A stretch of DNA of 64,000 nt. It comes from Rhodocollybia butyracea (lineage: Eukaryota > Basidiomycota > Agaricomycetes > Agaricales > Omphalotaceae). Below are positions 1-10,885 of this stretch, in pieces. Under the pieces are notes generated by a model. It worked only from the letters and a program-made list of their open reading frames with translations. It made no database searches and was not told the DNA's origin. How positions within the stretch are numbered: position 1 is the stretch's first letter; each line of letters opens with the position of its first letter. Both the position numbers and the translations under genes were made by a program. The DNA is taken from positions 310,001 to 374,000 of the forward strand of contig JADNRY010000004.1 in the NCBI GenBank assembly GCA_015501585.1. The letters are read 5' to 3'.

Positions 1-1227
1 CTCCAAGTTTCGCAGCAGCTTTTCAGCCACTTTTGAGGCCCCTGAGAGATGCATAAATTTGGCACAGATACTGTGCAGCTCAAAGTATCGTGGATTCGGC
101 ATCGGAACTTGACCACCACTGTGGTCTACGAGAACAATTTCAGTTGGAACCCGGTATGATCTATGTCGGTTGGGAGGATATGTATGAACTCTATAGGTGT
201 GCTGATGAGAAAGGTTATCGAGGGTAATGTCGGAGAAGCTAACTTAGCTCTTACAGGTAGTTCTGCATTGGGAACAGGAGACAGCGCTACACGAAGCGAG
301 TCGAAGTGTGCATGTACTGTAATAGATGAGATGAAACTGTTCTCAGCACGGTGGATGTGAGCCCGATGCAATTCTACAAGTGCGATTTCAGCTTTAACAA
401 TCGTAGCAGCAGCGGACGCCCACTCCTGGCGGAATGGCATAAGTGACAATCAAGAGCATAGTAAACAGAGAGCACACCTTAATTTTTTCATTGCCCTTGA
501 TTGGTCCATCCGAGTACTCTGAATCTCCAATGCTCTTGATATTGAACGGGTCAAGAATATGTGACAGATAGGTTTCCGAGCTCGGTTCTTCGTCATCCCA
601 CGAGGTCAGGCCTGCAATTGTGGTTTGGGTATCAACGTCTTTGGAAATAATGCAACGATAATTATCCCTGGCTTGGACCTGAATAAGGTGTGCCGGATAT
701 TTAGATTGCTCGCTCATGGGAACCATCTTACCAAAGTCTTCACGTTGCGTGCCTCAGGGTCCTTCATAGCTTTTTTGGTAATACGTCCAGCCTGAAAAGT
801 GAGCGATGGACGGGGAGAATGTTTCTGTAGTTCCACCTGGCCAAGGCCTTTTGGGTTGTAAACTGAGCGATGTATTAGCTTTCAGGTGAAAGCAGTAGAT
901 CGGCAAAATTTGGCCCGCACATAGTCGAACCATCCCTTCAATGACCAAAAGTGTCAAAGACGCTAACTTTCCAGGCGAGTTGCAAGAATTAATGTCGTTA
1001 GCTAGAGAATTTCGGCCATTTTCCGAGGGCATGTTCAACAAAGTTTGTCCAAGACATCGAGCGACTACTTTAGGCGATAATTTGGTCACTGGCGAAATTT
1101 GAAAGTCATCTGCGTCTTCTTCGTAGACAGTCCAGGAGTCACAACGCTCTAGCTCAAGGCAAGAATTGTACGCATTACAGATACAGGGATGGAGCAAGTT
1201 GTTGTAAGGATTGGGAGATAGTTCCAT
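1..1227 (-). CDS. Fungal HNH-endonuclease-domain protein, 3' end beyond window
   Basis: The start is taken at 1227 (MELSPNPYNN). The N-terminal half has the helical pattern seen in the large basidiomycete family of HNH-domain proteins (..LNMPSENGRNSLANDI..LASL..). It is followed at about 726-480 by the HNH-like core: RDNYRCIIS, then SHILDPFNI, which aligns in style with the family's RD.YRC..(T/S)G...AHI(L/I)P. The C-terminal part has the family signature HAHFDSL at about 300 and PNPRYFELHSICAKFMHLSGA at 1-100, the usual end of these proteins. At least two short introns are implied; one is GTGTGC..CCGCCAG near 434-475. The protein runs off the window edge. Members are common and mostly uncharacterised; nuclease activity is not shown. 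The exact exon joints between 720 and 760 are unresolved. Confidence 0.72.
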
Positions 1228-1722
1228 TGTTTATAATGATGGTTGAAGGTTCGGGTCTAGTATGATTCGGGAATATAAGCGCCGATAACTGGAATTGAAA
1301 ATTGAGATATATATGTATTTTGTGTATGGTAGATTCTAGTAACGTCTACGGCGCGTATCAACATATGATTTCAATACTTGAATACTTCACTTGCGAATCG
1401 ATGGAATATGCATCCATCCTAAATACACACGATATCAGCATTTTTCCTCACTGAATCCTGCGTTGTTCTGCTCCCCCACTACTACCACTACCACTACCCC
1501 CTCAAGTATGAGTATTGACGATGCTGACCTAAACAGTATTCAGCCTTTAAGATGCCAGAACGGAAAATGATAACAATATGCACAAAGTCATACTCTTGAG
1601 TTTACTCGATGCCCGGTAACAGGTAAGTACGATAAAGTAACAATAAGCGATCTCGCAAATCTACCTCGACTGCAGCTCAACACATCAGATGAGTCGTATA
1701 CTATATCAAAACAGCGTCGGGT
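1228..1722. other. Intergenic region between HNH gene start and lipase stop
   Basis: 495 bases with no gene that I can support. It should hold the promoter of the leftward HNH gene and the 3' region of the leftward lipase. A short CCACTA-type trinucleotide-rich run (ctactaccactaccactac) is visible near 1480. No repeat from elsewhere in the window was recognised. Confidence 0.5.
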
Positions 1723-2941
1723 CTAAGGTTCAACAACTGCGGTAGAAGTAGACAAAATATGCGCTTCGACAAAAGAAACAATATCATTCACGTATTGTTG
1801 CTGGATTTCCGGAGCCTCGTTCTGCAGCTCATGATATTGGTCCTACGATAGATTGTAAGTATATAAAGTCAAACGAAGCACAGAACCAAGAGCAACGAAC
1901 AGGGTAAAGTATGATTTTCTTGTCCTCTGCTCTGATCAGGTCATGGAACCGTTGAGTTGCTTTGTACGAAGTCACTTTGTCGTCAGTTCCGTGGAGGAAA
2001 AGTACCTATCGGTTTCGATGGGTGTGAGTACGCGACAGAAAGTGAGACGCGACATACCGGTTTTTTCGGCCAGTTATTACACCCCTCCGTGATCAGTTTC
2101 TCACCCTAAACGTAATAACTGAGGAGTCAGCAGAATCACAGGAAAGAAACATAACGCGCACCTCCGTAAGCATATCCCCTACACCCCTCAGCGACCCAGA
2201 CTGCCTGATCAATGGATCCTTGGCGTTGGCTTCGTTGGCTGCCGCATTATGCGACAAGTGCTGGCATCGTGTAAGTAACCCAGCGACAAAAATGAGATGG
2301 GACTAACAGATCTTTCAACAACTGCTGGAATAACCATGTAAGGACTAATAATAGCAGCTTTCCCACCTAACCAACGAACAAGCTTCAATACGGGTGTCGT
2401 TTGTTCAATCAACGGACTAGTAGCTATTACTCCCGCTAGCGAAGCTACAGTCTCAGTGTACCGCTGCTCCTTTGTAGTAGCAAAACCCAAAGCCTCGCCT
2501 CCGCCCTAAAGAGCAAACGATGCCTAGGTAAGTAAACGGATGCATTGAACTTGGACTTTGATCAAATCGACTTGCCATAGAGTGACCCATGATAAAAACT
2601 GGGATCCCAGAAAACTCTTTCTTCGCCACCCCTATAGCCCAATTAACATCCTCTAACTGGTCCGTCCAGCCAGTCCGCCCCCAAGCACTTGTCTTACTCT
2701 TGTGTTCCTTGTCCAATGCAGTCCGGCCAAAACCTCTTTGATCAAAAGTGAATATCGCAACGCCACGCTCAGCGAGAACTGGGTGTATATGCGCGTAACG
2801 CCCGACATGCTCTGCGAATCCATGTAAGAAGACTATGACAGCTTTTGGCGATGTTGAGGGTGTGTAAGTTCGAGTGTAGAATTGAGTTTCTTGTGAGCCT
2901 GTGAGCCATCTTTCGGTCATGGTGTGGTTTGGATTTGACAT
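1723..2941 (-). CDS. Monoacylglycerol-lipase-type alpha/beta hydrolase, copy A (intact)
   Basis: Hydrolase_4/serine aminopeptidase S33 family, Yju3/monoglyceride-lipase type, predicted to cleave monoacylglycerols. Six exons give 311 residues plus stop: 2576-2941, 2308-2505, 2162-2260, 2058-2105, 1901-2005 and 1723-1842. Seen directly: the oxyanion segment FLHGFAEHVGRY, the FDQRGFGRT motif, the nucleophile elbow GHSMGGGEA, the DPLIRQSGSLRGVGDML segment, the catalytic Asp in LFLHGTDDKVT and the catalytic His in DQYHELQNE. The first intron starts with GCAAGT rather than GT and splits the nucleophile elbow between GHSM and GGGE; reading it as a GC-AG intron is the only way to recover the motif. 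The length equals the family norm of about 310. It is head-to-head with a relic of the EFM7 5' end and is the left half of a duplicated block. Confidence 0.9.
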
Positions 2942-3265
2942 GATTCTCTGTTTAAGCGCTCAAGTTTCCGAGCTTCCTTCCTTCCGAATGGTAACGCGGT
3001 TCGGACCTTCGGTAGTAAATGTTACTTTGAAGACTCCGGAAGGTTAGTGAATTCCAAGGCTGTATAAAGACGTCTGGTAGTGTGTGTTGATAACGAACGA
3101 TGATTGGATGTCAAGAAGCAGTGGTCGGAAGCACGGCTAAAAGCTCGACAGAATCAGGAATCGTAAGATAATCTTGGTTTTTGCCAATAATTTGAAGACC
3201 ACAGAGCAGTTCTGGAAGACTGAAAACACAACCCAACGCCAGCGCCTAACTGTCGGGGTTTGAAA
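2942..3265. promoter_or_regulatory. Duplicated divergent intergenic region (copy A)
   Basis: 324 bases between the lipase start and the EFM7 relic. It corresponds to the divergent promoter region at 5107-5984, but is shorter. Similarity is clear toward the relic side, for example the stretch before the ATG that reads AAGACCA..GTTCTGG.. in both copies. No specific factor site is claimed. Confidence 0.4.
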
Positions 3266-3470
3266 ATGTTATCCACCACCGACAAACAATTAGATGAGTC
3301 GAACATAGAAGATGTAGACGCAGTTTTCACCGTAAGTTTTCTTGTACATATCATATAAGTCACACTTATTCTTCTCTAGGAAGCTCGACCGTCCCTGAAG
3401 CAACAACTGGCACTCACGAGTGAAAGCAAAAAGAATTCCGCTGGACATCATCTGTAATTGAAAAGCTGTT
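3266..3470 (+). pseudogene. Relic of the EFM7 methyltransferase 5' end
   Basis: This segment aligns by eye with the first two exons of the methyltransferase at 5985. It shares the acidic N-terminus (KQL(D/E)ES..DVD..VFT), the same first intron position (GTAAGT here, GTGAGT in the intact gene) and the second-exon text CGACCGTCCC..GAAGCAACAACT..GCAAAAAGAATTC followed by GGACATCATCTG. About 33 bases coding for KIRLVGSHPLW are deleted just before GGACATCAT, and no methyltransferase domain follows. It is therefore a broken 5' fragment left by a segmental duplication that also copied the lipase. Confidence 0.85.
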
Positions 3471-3890
3471 GCGGGACTGCAGAAGATGGAACTAATACAA
3501 CCCAGGTATCATTTTGCGCGCGCCTACTGCGCCTACTAGACTCGAACCAGTCCTGCTAGAGTTGTGATGTGAAAATCACACGTTTCACGGACACGGCTGA
3601 TCTCAGTCATCAAAGTGTCCAAAAGAAACGACTGGCTCGACTGGCTCGAGTCTACGCGCGCCTACCGCCATTTTTACACTTGCGATGTACATCGATTTTC
3701 ATGCACCTTGAACCTTGGGTGTCAATCCCGTTTCAGACTAAAGGTGGATGATCGGTGACGGTAAGTACAATGAATTCACAATAAACAATCTCGTAAATAC
3801 ACCTGCTCAACATAACAGATAACAAGATCAGATGAAGGACGAAAGCAACAAATGAGGCGTCGACCATATCGAAACAGCGCGTATTTGGAT
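3471..3890. other. Duplication junction and lipase-B 3' region
   Basis: 420 bases with no supported gene. The left end continues the EFM7 relic for a few tens of bases; the right end repeats the sequence found downstream of lipase copy A (1,640-1,722 resembles 3,780-3,890: AGATAACAA..CAGATGA..). The junction of the tandem duplication must lie here. Confidence 0.5.
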
Positions 3891-5106
3891 CTAAGGTTTA
3901 ACACCTGCGGTAGAAGTAGACAAAATATGCACTCCAACGAAAGAAACAATATCATTCACGTATTGTTGCCGGATTTCTGGAGTCTCGTTATGCAGCTCAT
4001 GGTATTGGTCCTACGATGGCTGTAAGTTTAACGCCAAACGATACACAAGACCAAGAGCAACAGACTGGGTATAATATGATTTTCTTGTTCTCTGCTCTGA
4101 TCAGGTCATGAAACCGTTGAGTTGCTTTGTACGAAGTCACTTTGTCGTCAGTTCCGTGGAGGAAAAGTACCTATCGTTCCGATGGGTCTGAGTACGCGAC
4201 AGAAAGTGAGACGCGACATACGGGTTTATTAGGCCAGTTATTACATCCATCCGTGAGCAGTTTTTCACCCTAACGCAATGACTGAGGAGTCAACAGAATC
4301 GCAGGGGATAGAGGCATAATGCGCACCTCTGTAAGCATATCTCCTACACCCTCAGCGACCCAGACTGCCTTATCAATGGATCCTTGGCGTGAGCTTCGTT
4401 GGCTGCCGCATTATGCGACAAGTGCTGGCATCGTGTAAGTAAACCAGCAAGAAAAAGTGAGATAGAACTAACCGAACTTTCGACAGCTGCTGAAATAACC
4501 TTGTAAGGATTGATGATAGCAGCTTTCGCACCCAGCCGACGAACAAGCTTCGATGTTGGTGTTGTCTGTTCAATCAACGGACTAGTAGCTATAACTCCCG
4601 CTAGTGAAGCTACGGTCTCTGTATATCGCTGATCCTTTGTAGTAGCAAAACTCAAAACCTCGCCTCCACCCTAAAAAACGAACGAAACCTAGATCAGTAA
4701 AAGAATGTCATGAGCACATACTTCGATTGAATCAACTTGCCATGGATTGACCCATGATAAAAACTGGGATCCCCGGAAACTCTTTCTTCGCCACTCCTAT
4801 AGCCCAATTGACGTCCTCTAACTGGTCCGTCCAGCCAGTTCGCCCCCAAGCGCTTGCCTTACTCTTGTATTCCGTGTCCAATGCGGTTCGGCCAAAACCC
4901 CTTTGATCAAAAGTAAACATCGCAACACCGCGCTCAGCGAAAACTGGGTGTATATGCGCGTAACGCCCGACATGCTCTGCGAATCCATGGAAGAAGACTA
5001 TGACGGCTTTTGGCGATGTTGAGGGTGCGTAGGTCCGAGTATAAAATCGAGTCTCTTGTGAGCCTGTGAGCCATCTTTCGGACGTGGTGTGGTTTGGATT
5101 TAACAT
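3891..5106 (-). pseudogene. Monoacylglycerol-lipase-type hydrolase, copy B (frameshifted)
   Basis: Tandem paralog of the lipase at 1723-2941 with the same six-exon structure: exon 1 is 4741-5106, exon 2 is 4473-4670, exon 3 ends at 4424, and the last exon would stop at 3891-3893. The first 122 residues align almost residue for residue with copy A. Two lesions are visible. The nucleophile elbow reads GQSMGGGE instead of GHSMGGGE. A single C is missing near 4347-4350 (ACACCCTC here, ACACCCCTC in copy A at 2181-2189), so the frame runs SGSLRV then stops at 4344. The later exons with the Asp and His of the triad remain open in the old frame. It also keeps the GC-AG first intron. If the missing base is an assembly error, this would be a second working gene. 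Confidence 0.82.
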
Positions 5107-5984
5107 TGTTTCTAGGAGTTTCTAGGCCCCCGAAAGCTCCTAGCGTATTTTAGAGCCGAAAATGACAAGCGGAGAAAATTATAGGCATCTCCAACGGCAT
5201 ACATATGGCCGCGCATTGATAGATACATAGATATATACTCGGCTCCGCCATAAGATTGGGTCCCACAAGGTAACAGCCAGCCCCGCACCACGCTACAGCC
5301 AGCCCAACGTTCAACGTTGAAGAGGCAGGTAGACTGTAGCGTGCCGTGGGGAGGGAGAGACGTAAATACATGCTTGTAAGGATTTTAATCTACTCCCGGT
5401 CACTTTCTTCTGCTTCGCTGCCCTCTACGACACACTCTCTGTGAACCTTCCCCAACACACTGCCAGTTGATAAATGTACTTGGCTGTAGGAACCATGTCC
5501 AATGAAGGATAAAACCCTGCAAATAATTGTAAGCATCCGAGTTCGAGAAAATCCTGTTGTGGGGCACTAGCTGGCACTAGCCTCGAACTACTTAGTACGT
5601 AGGGGGGAAGTGAGGAGTGATCGTCTTGAGGAAGTATCGCCGCAGGGTCGGGATTCTGGTGAGGCTAGAAACACATATTGTGGTGTCCCGTGGTCTGCGC
5701 CACAGGCATGGTAGAGGTTAGAGGCAGTGGGACTGGCGGGGAAGCGCGGTAGGTCAGAGGTGAAGTCGCCGCTAAGAAGCCTGATACTATGAGTTGCGGT
5801 CTTCACCTAAATCTTCGAAGGTAGTGTCGGAATGCCCGATTCGGTCATCAGATCTTCAGAAGTGAGAGGCAGGCCTGATTTTAATTTAAGCGCCCAAGTT
5901 TCTGCGCCAGCGCTTAACTTCGGAGTTTGTTTCCAAGACCAAATCGTTATCCAGCACACATCCAAGTCACATATCTTCGTGAAA
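5107..5984. promoter_or_regulatory. Divergent intergenic region between lipase B and EFM7
   Basis: 878 bases separating two head-to-head starts, so it contains both promoters. The 150 bases before 5985 are partly shared with 3115-3265. ATACATAGATATATACTCGG near 5222-5241 is the only TATA-like stretch I noticed, and its use is unknown. No coding potential that I trust. Confidence 0.4.
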
Positions 5985-7159
5985 ATGCCTGCAAAACAAT
6001 TGGAGGAGTCAGATACAGATGATGTTGATCTTGGATTAGACTCAGTATTCACAGTGAGTCTTCTTGTAGACATCATGTAAAATCACACTTATTTTTCCTC
6101 ATTGTTCAGGAAGCACCGCGACCACCGTCCCCCGAAGCAACAACTAGCACTTACAAAGGAGAGCAAAAAGAATTCAAGATAAGGCTTGTTGGATCGCATC
6201 CGCTCTGGGGACATCATCTGTAAGGCTATCTCGTTTCTTATATGCCCAAATTCAGCGGTACCATCTATCATCTTAATCTCTATATTTCTAGATGGAACTC
6301 TGCTTTATCTGTAGCCTCCTACCTGAAAAAAAACCCGAGCCTAGTCCAAAACAAAAACATCCTTGAGCTCGGAGCAGGAGGTGCTTTGCCTAGCTTGGTA
6401 GCGAGTGAGTCTGGAGCACGGAAGGTTTGTGCACCACTTTTGCGTTACTTTGTCGCTTGGCTGTAGCTGTACCGACGAAATCGAAGCCCAGGTCGTGATC
6501 ACAGACTATCCTGATCCTGATTTGATGCAAAATATTGAGTATAACGTTCGGGGGAATATAGATGAATCAAGGAAGGATCGAGTTGCTGTTCAGGTGCGTG
6601 AGTTTTGCGCTGTTATATGTAGGGATCTCATTACTCGTCAATCAGGGATACATATGGGGACATGCCGTTGACCCTCTTCTCGATTTACTGAACTCACCAC
6701 CGTCGAATGTTCCTTCAGACAAGAATGCTTTCGATCTGATCATCCTTTCGGACTTGATTTTTAACCACTCCCAAGTGTGTAAACTGACGTTTCGTTTTCC
6801 CATATAATGAACTCATCCTTTTCCAGCACGATGCTCTTCTCAAGACATGCCGCCTCGTGTTGAGACCTTCAGCATCAGCCAACAACTCGGCCCTTGAACC
6901 TTGCGTGTTGGTATTTTACACCCATCATCGTCCACATCTTGCGCATCGAGATATGGAGTTTTTCAAGAAGGCAAAGGAACAAGAGTGGGACTGTGTAGAG
7001 GTAAGTACCGAAGTAATCCTTTTCCTGTCGCTAAACATAATTGACCTTGAATCTTAGATTGTAACACAGAAATTCGATCCCATGTTCCCTGAGGATCCAG
7101 GTGAGGAGGAGGTGAGGGCGACTGTGCACGGCTGGCGTTTGACCCGGACTACGACATAA
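5985..7159 (+). CDS. EFM7: EFM7-type protein N-terminal and lysine methyltransferase
   Basis: Seven exons: 5985-6053, 6110-6219, 6292-6424, 6492-6593, 6646-6774, 6827-7000 and 7058-7159. Introns are 50-75 bases with GT-AG ends. The protein is a seven-beta-strand, nicotinamide-N-methyltransferase-like SAM methyltransferase. Visible motifs are the entry segment GSHPLWGHHLWN, motif I LELGAGGALPSL, motif post-I VVITDYPDPDL, the WGHAV segment and the motif LIILSDLIFNHSQHD. In yeast, EFM7 (NNT1) trimethylates the N-terminal glycine of eEF1A and dimethylates the next lysine, so the expected role is modification of elongation factor 1A in the cytosol. The acidic N-terminus (EESDTDDVDLGLD) is shared with the upstream relic. 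The start at 5985 is the ATG conserved in the relic. Confidence 0.88.
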
Positions 7160-7366
7160 GTAGTTGTGTACGTTAACGGTGTTGGGAAACCAGTGGGTGT
7201 TGTTGCAGTGTTAAATCACAGACAATCAAAAATACATTCTGTAGGTAGATTTTGAGGTAGATTACATATTAAGTACATCGAAAGCGTAAATAAGTACCAA
7301 AAATGCGGCAGTTGGTCCAAAAAGGATAAACGAGAGGCGAGCTAAACATTAACAAAGGTCAGCTAG

Positions 7367-8504
7367 CTAATTTTCTCCAGGATCAGAACCAGGGTCATCG
7401 GTAGGCTTGCGCATCTGCTTGGCCCATCGTAAACCACACGCATTACAAAGGGTTTTCGGTCCCAATGGTCCCTATTAATGATTCCAAATATCAGAAACCC
7501 ATCATATACGAAAAAAAAACACTGAATCTTACTTTCCGCCATTCTGGAGAATCCGTACGCCCACAGGTAACACAAACATATTGCTCCGTGGTGTGCGTTT
7601 TCTTGGGCTGAACAGAAGGAAATCAACGGAGCTCTATACTCGAGAACAAAACAAACCTTTTTCTTCTTCTGCCCATCATCCACCTCCTCGTCTCCAGCAG
7701 CTATATCGAGCGACAATTTGGTAGGTGACTTTACTGGTTCAGAACCAAGATAAAACGGACTCGAGCTATCAGCTTGCTGGCGTTGTGGTTGTGAAAACAG
7801 CGGGGAGGATGTCGAGTACAAAGAAGAAGGCGACGAAGATTGTTGTTTGGCTTTCAATGCTTTGAGCTTAGTTTCCAAATGCTCGTTCTCTAGTTGTAGT
7901 TCCATTAGCGTGTTCAACCTGAAAATCATCAGGCTGCAATAAGCGAGAAAGCCAGAGGGTCCTACATTGAGACATTCCGACTGACGTAGGGTTTAGCCAT
8001 GAGGAAAAAGCATTGGCAGCCGGAATTTGGATTGTTTTCTACTGCAAATCGCGGATATCCTTTGATTTCGAACAGCGTTTCTTTCATTGGGAGGAGCGGA
8101 TATGTCGTTGTTGGTGCACTGCATATCAGCTGGACGTGCACTAGAAGCTCTGTCCCGGTTCCGATACTATCTTCGAATGAAGCTCGAAAAAGTGGCTGGT
8201 CTTCGACTACAAGATATAAGGATTAGGTGCAAGCTCATCATAAAACCAGCTCACCATTAATCAGCTCAGTAAATTCGTGGTCAACAATTTCCCCTTCTTT
8301 CCAGCCCAGCAACTCTTGCACAGCGGGATTACAGTAGAAAATTTTGAGGGTCGAAGACAATATAAAGATACAAGTGTCGGCGAGTTCCGTGATCAACAAA
8401 TCCGCCCATCTTTTCCGTCTCATGAATTCAAAACCCTGCGTCGCTCCAGGGTTAGACGTTAGCGGCTTTGGGGCCGACGTCGAAGCAGTTGACGACGTGG
8501 CCAT
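7367..8504 (-). CDS. wc-2: White Collar-2 homolog (PAS + GATA zinc finger)
   Basis: Five exons: 8255-8504, 7966-8206, 7657-7918, 7533-7607 and 7367-7471. They sum to 933 bases, 310 residues plus stop. Residues of about 30-170 form a PAS domain ([21 protein letters not shown]-like [13 protein letters not shown], then [11 protein letters not shown]). A short leucine-rich segment follows ([22 protein letters not shown]). The C-terminus is one GATA-type finger of the WC-2 class: [14 protein letters not shown], then [18 protein letters not shown]. In fungi WC-2 pairs with the flavin photoreceptor WC-1 through the PAS domain and binds light-responsive promoters; in mushrooms this controls blue-light-induced fruiting. 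WC-1 is not in the window. The second-last intron splits the finger between WRK and GPLGPK. It is convergent with EFM7. Confidence 0.92.
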
Positions 8505-8745
8505 CGTGGATGGGAGCAGGAAGCAAATCGTCTCAAACTAGGTTCGTGCCTTAAATGAAAGTTATGACTTTATGCGCCACACATTTTTCGAAGATGAAGA
8601 TTAATTATAAATATTTTTACGGATCCAAGATAAGATGAAGATATACTAAGAGCAGCCCTAAAAAAAGGTGGGTCTACTAGTGTGCCTTAAAGTACCTCTA
8701 TATGCCAACGAAAGAGACCGGAAACTTGTTCAGAGGTTTCGACTC

Positions 8746-10292
8746 CTAGATGATAGTGTACCCGCCATCCACGCGAATTTCGGATCCGGTCATGAATCTA
8801 GAAGCATCACTGGCAAGGAAGACGATGGCACCCTACATTCAGAAACATCAGTATCAGTACCTACTTTCATGAAGAATACTCACCGACAAATCATCAGGCT
8901 CCCCAATCTATATGTAATTCGTTAGATGGACAAACAACATCAAATTTGAATGATTGCATACCCTTCCCATCGGCGTTAAGCTCTCCCATGTTTTCTACAA
9001 ACGCGATCAGTCAACTTGCCTAATGGAGCGACGCGTTGTTGACATACCTTAAGTTCGGGTCGTGGTTGAGAATCGTCCTGGTAAGTTTGGTGGCCATATA
9101 TCCAGGGCTAGAGACGAGAAAAGATTACTCCTGTACGCTTGACAAGTGATCCGAGAAGTATACCTGAGGACGTTGACTCGAACGTTCTTTTTTCGCCCAC
9201 TCAACAGCCAAACTGGATGCCATGTGTCGTACAGCTACAAAAGACTATCAAAAACATTTTCAAAAGGAAGCAAAGCTAAGCCCACCAGCTTTCGACGCGT
9301 TGTAGGGCGTTTGAGGCTAGGACAGAGAGTGAGCTACTAGCACAATATCGCAGCGCCAGTGATAAGTACCTGGGGAATATTGATAATCTACACGCTCAAA
9401 CGTTAGCAGAAATTAAGGGTAAGAAATAGTAGCAACTCACGTTGGCACTCATACTGGCCACCAGAACGATAGATCCACCACCTTGGGGGATCATGTTACG
9501 TGCAGCTTCACGAGCTGTGAAGAATGACCCATGGACATTGATGTCGTACAACCGCTTTATCCGGTCAAACGGGTAGCTATGTTGAAACGCGGGAATCAGT
9601 ATTGGGGACTGGCCAAGATCTGCCAAGATCCGTGGACTACTCACTCAAACGCTGCGTAGTTCTCAACAATACCTGTTGCACAAAGTTACATCTCATCAGA
9701 TCCGGGGTAACAGGGTCGGCTTACCAGCAGATGCAACGACAGAGTCTACGCGCCCGAAAGTGTTGAGTGTCTCGGCGTACGCTCTTTGGACAGAGAGCTC
9801 GGAGGATACGTCGCACTCAATACCAATGATTTTGATATCTTCTTTCTTCAGATCGCTGTTAACTTAACAAGTTCTCTTCAGTAACGTGGTCAATCATTTC
9901 AGAAGCAAACGGAATGCGGGGTGCGAAATGCGGGGTGGGAAATGAGAATGATATTACTGACCGCATGCCAGGTCGCTGAGCTCTTTTGCAGCATCTTTCG
10001 CTTCTGACTCTTTTAAATCAACAATTGCCATTGTAGTACATCCTCTGAAATATTCCACGGCGTCAGTAAGAAGTAAACTGAAAAAAATCGAGTACTCACG
10101 ACTGGACAAACGCGCGACAAAATTCATTACCCAGTCCGCGAGCAGCTCCAGTGATCAGACAGACCTATATATCAAGTAATAAGCTTTATGTTCCCCTACA
10201 CGTCGATCGAACAACAACTTACTTTTCCCTCCATTGAGAAGCTGGGGAGAGTTTTGGGGGATTGTGTTGGAATGGTACTCGAATACCTCCAT
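8746..10292 (-). CDS. Sorbose-reductase / NADP-mannitol-dehydrogenase-type SDR
   Basis: Short-chain dehydrogenase in many small exons, start at 10292 (MEVFEYHSN). In order: cofactor motif V-C-L-I-T-G-A-A-R-G-L-G, acidic position at the end of strand 2 (MAIVDLKESEA), INVHGSF.TAREAARNMI, the catalytic region SIVLVASMSAN then I-INIPQPQTPYNASKA (Tyr-x-x-x-Lys), HMASSLAVEWAK, VNVLSPGYMATKLT, and the C-terminal MTGSEIRVDGGYTII. The PQPQTPYNASK and SPGYM text is typical of fungal L-sorbose reductase (Sou1)/NADP-dependent mannitol dehydrogenase, which interconvert keto-sugars and polyols in the cytosol. The exact substrate cannot be told. An A6 run at 9188-9193 gives one base too many between VEWAK and NVRVNVLSPG, an apparent +1 frameshift in a conserved stretch, so the model is interrupted as read. 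Confidence 0.82.
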
Positions 10293-10885
10293 TGTTTTGT
10301 GGATAAGCGAGGAACAACAAGGAATTTGGAACGAAAAAGAGAGGTTGCCTGTGGAGAGATTCGAGCAGGCATGAGGGTACGAAGTAAAAATTTCGGGTTG
10401 ATGATGGTTCAAAATAAGTGGTCACTGTGTATGTAAATGGAGCGGGGAATTGATCTCATTAGCTCCTCCGTGCGGTGCGGACAGCCGGTCAACAAGACGT
10501 TCATATTGCCCTGTCACTTTCTGCGAAATCCAATGCATTGAGATCCAAAACTAGTAACATAAAATATAAATACCCTATATACATAAAGTGATGCAAAAAA
10601 TTCATCGGCCACGAAAGCCAAGAACGACGATAAGTAATTTATAACATGGAGATAATGCATAATTTGACAACTAAAACAGGTAGGGGTATAGGAATAATCG
10701 ATAAAACAAAGCTCGAGCGAACGAGGGGATGAGCTAATATACTGTATGAGAAACAGAAACGAGGGGGCACAATGACATCTAGAAGGTGAAAGCAGGAACG
10801 TAGAGTCATGATCGGCGAGGTGAGTGTAGGTAACGAGCGTGGAGGTCTTCCAGAGAACGAGGTAAAAGAAATAGAGAGGGAGATA
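10293..10885. other. Intergenic region: SDR promoter and kinesin 3' region
   Basis: 593 bases between the start of the leftward SDR and the stop of the leftward kinesin gene. It should carry the SDR promoter and kinesin 3' untranslated sequence. AT-rich around 10,550-10,660. No separate gene is supported. Confidence 0.5.

Noticed and set aside
3530..3570. Possible tRNA B-box (reverse strand GGTTCGAGTCT)
   Set aside because: No A-box, acceptor stem or cloverleaf could be drawn around it.
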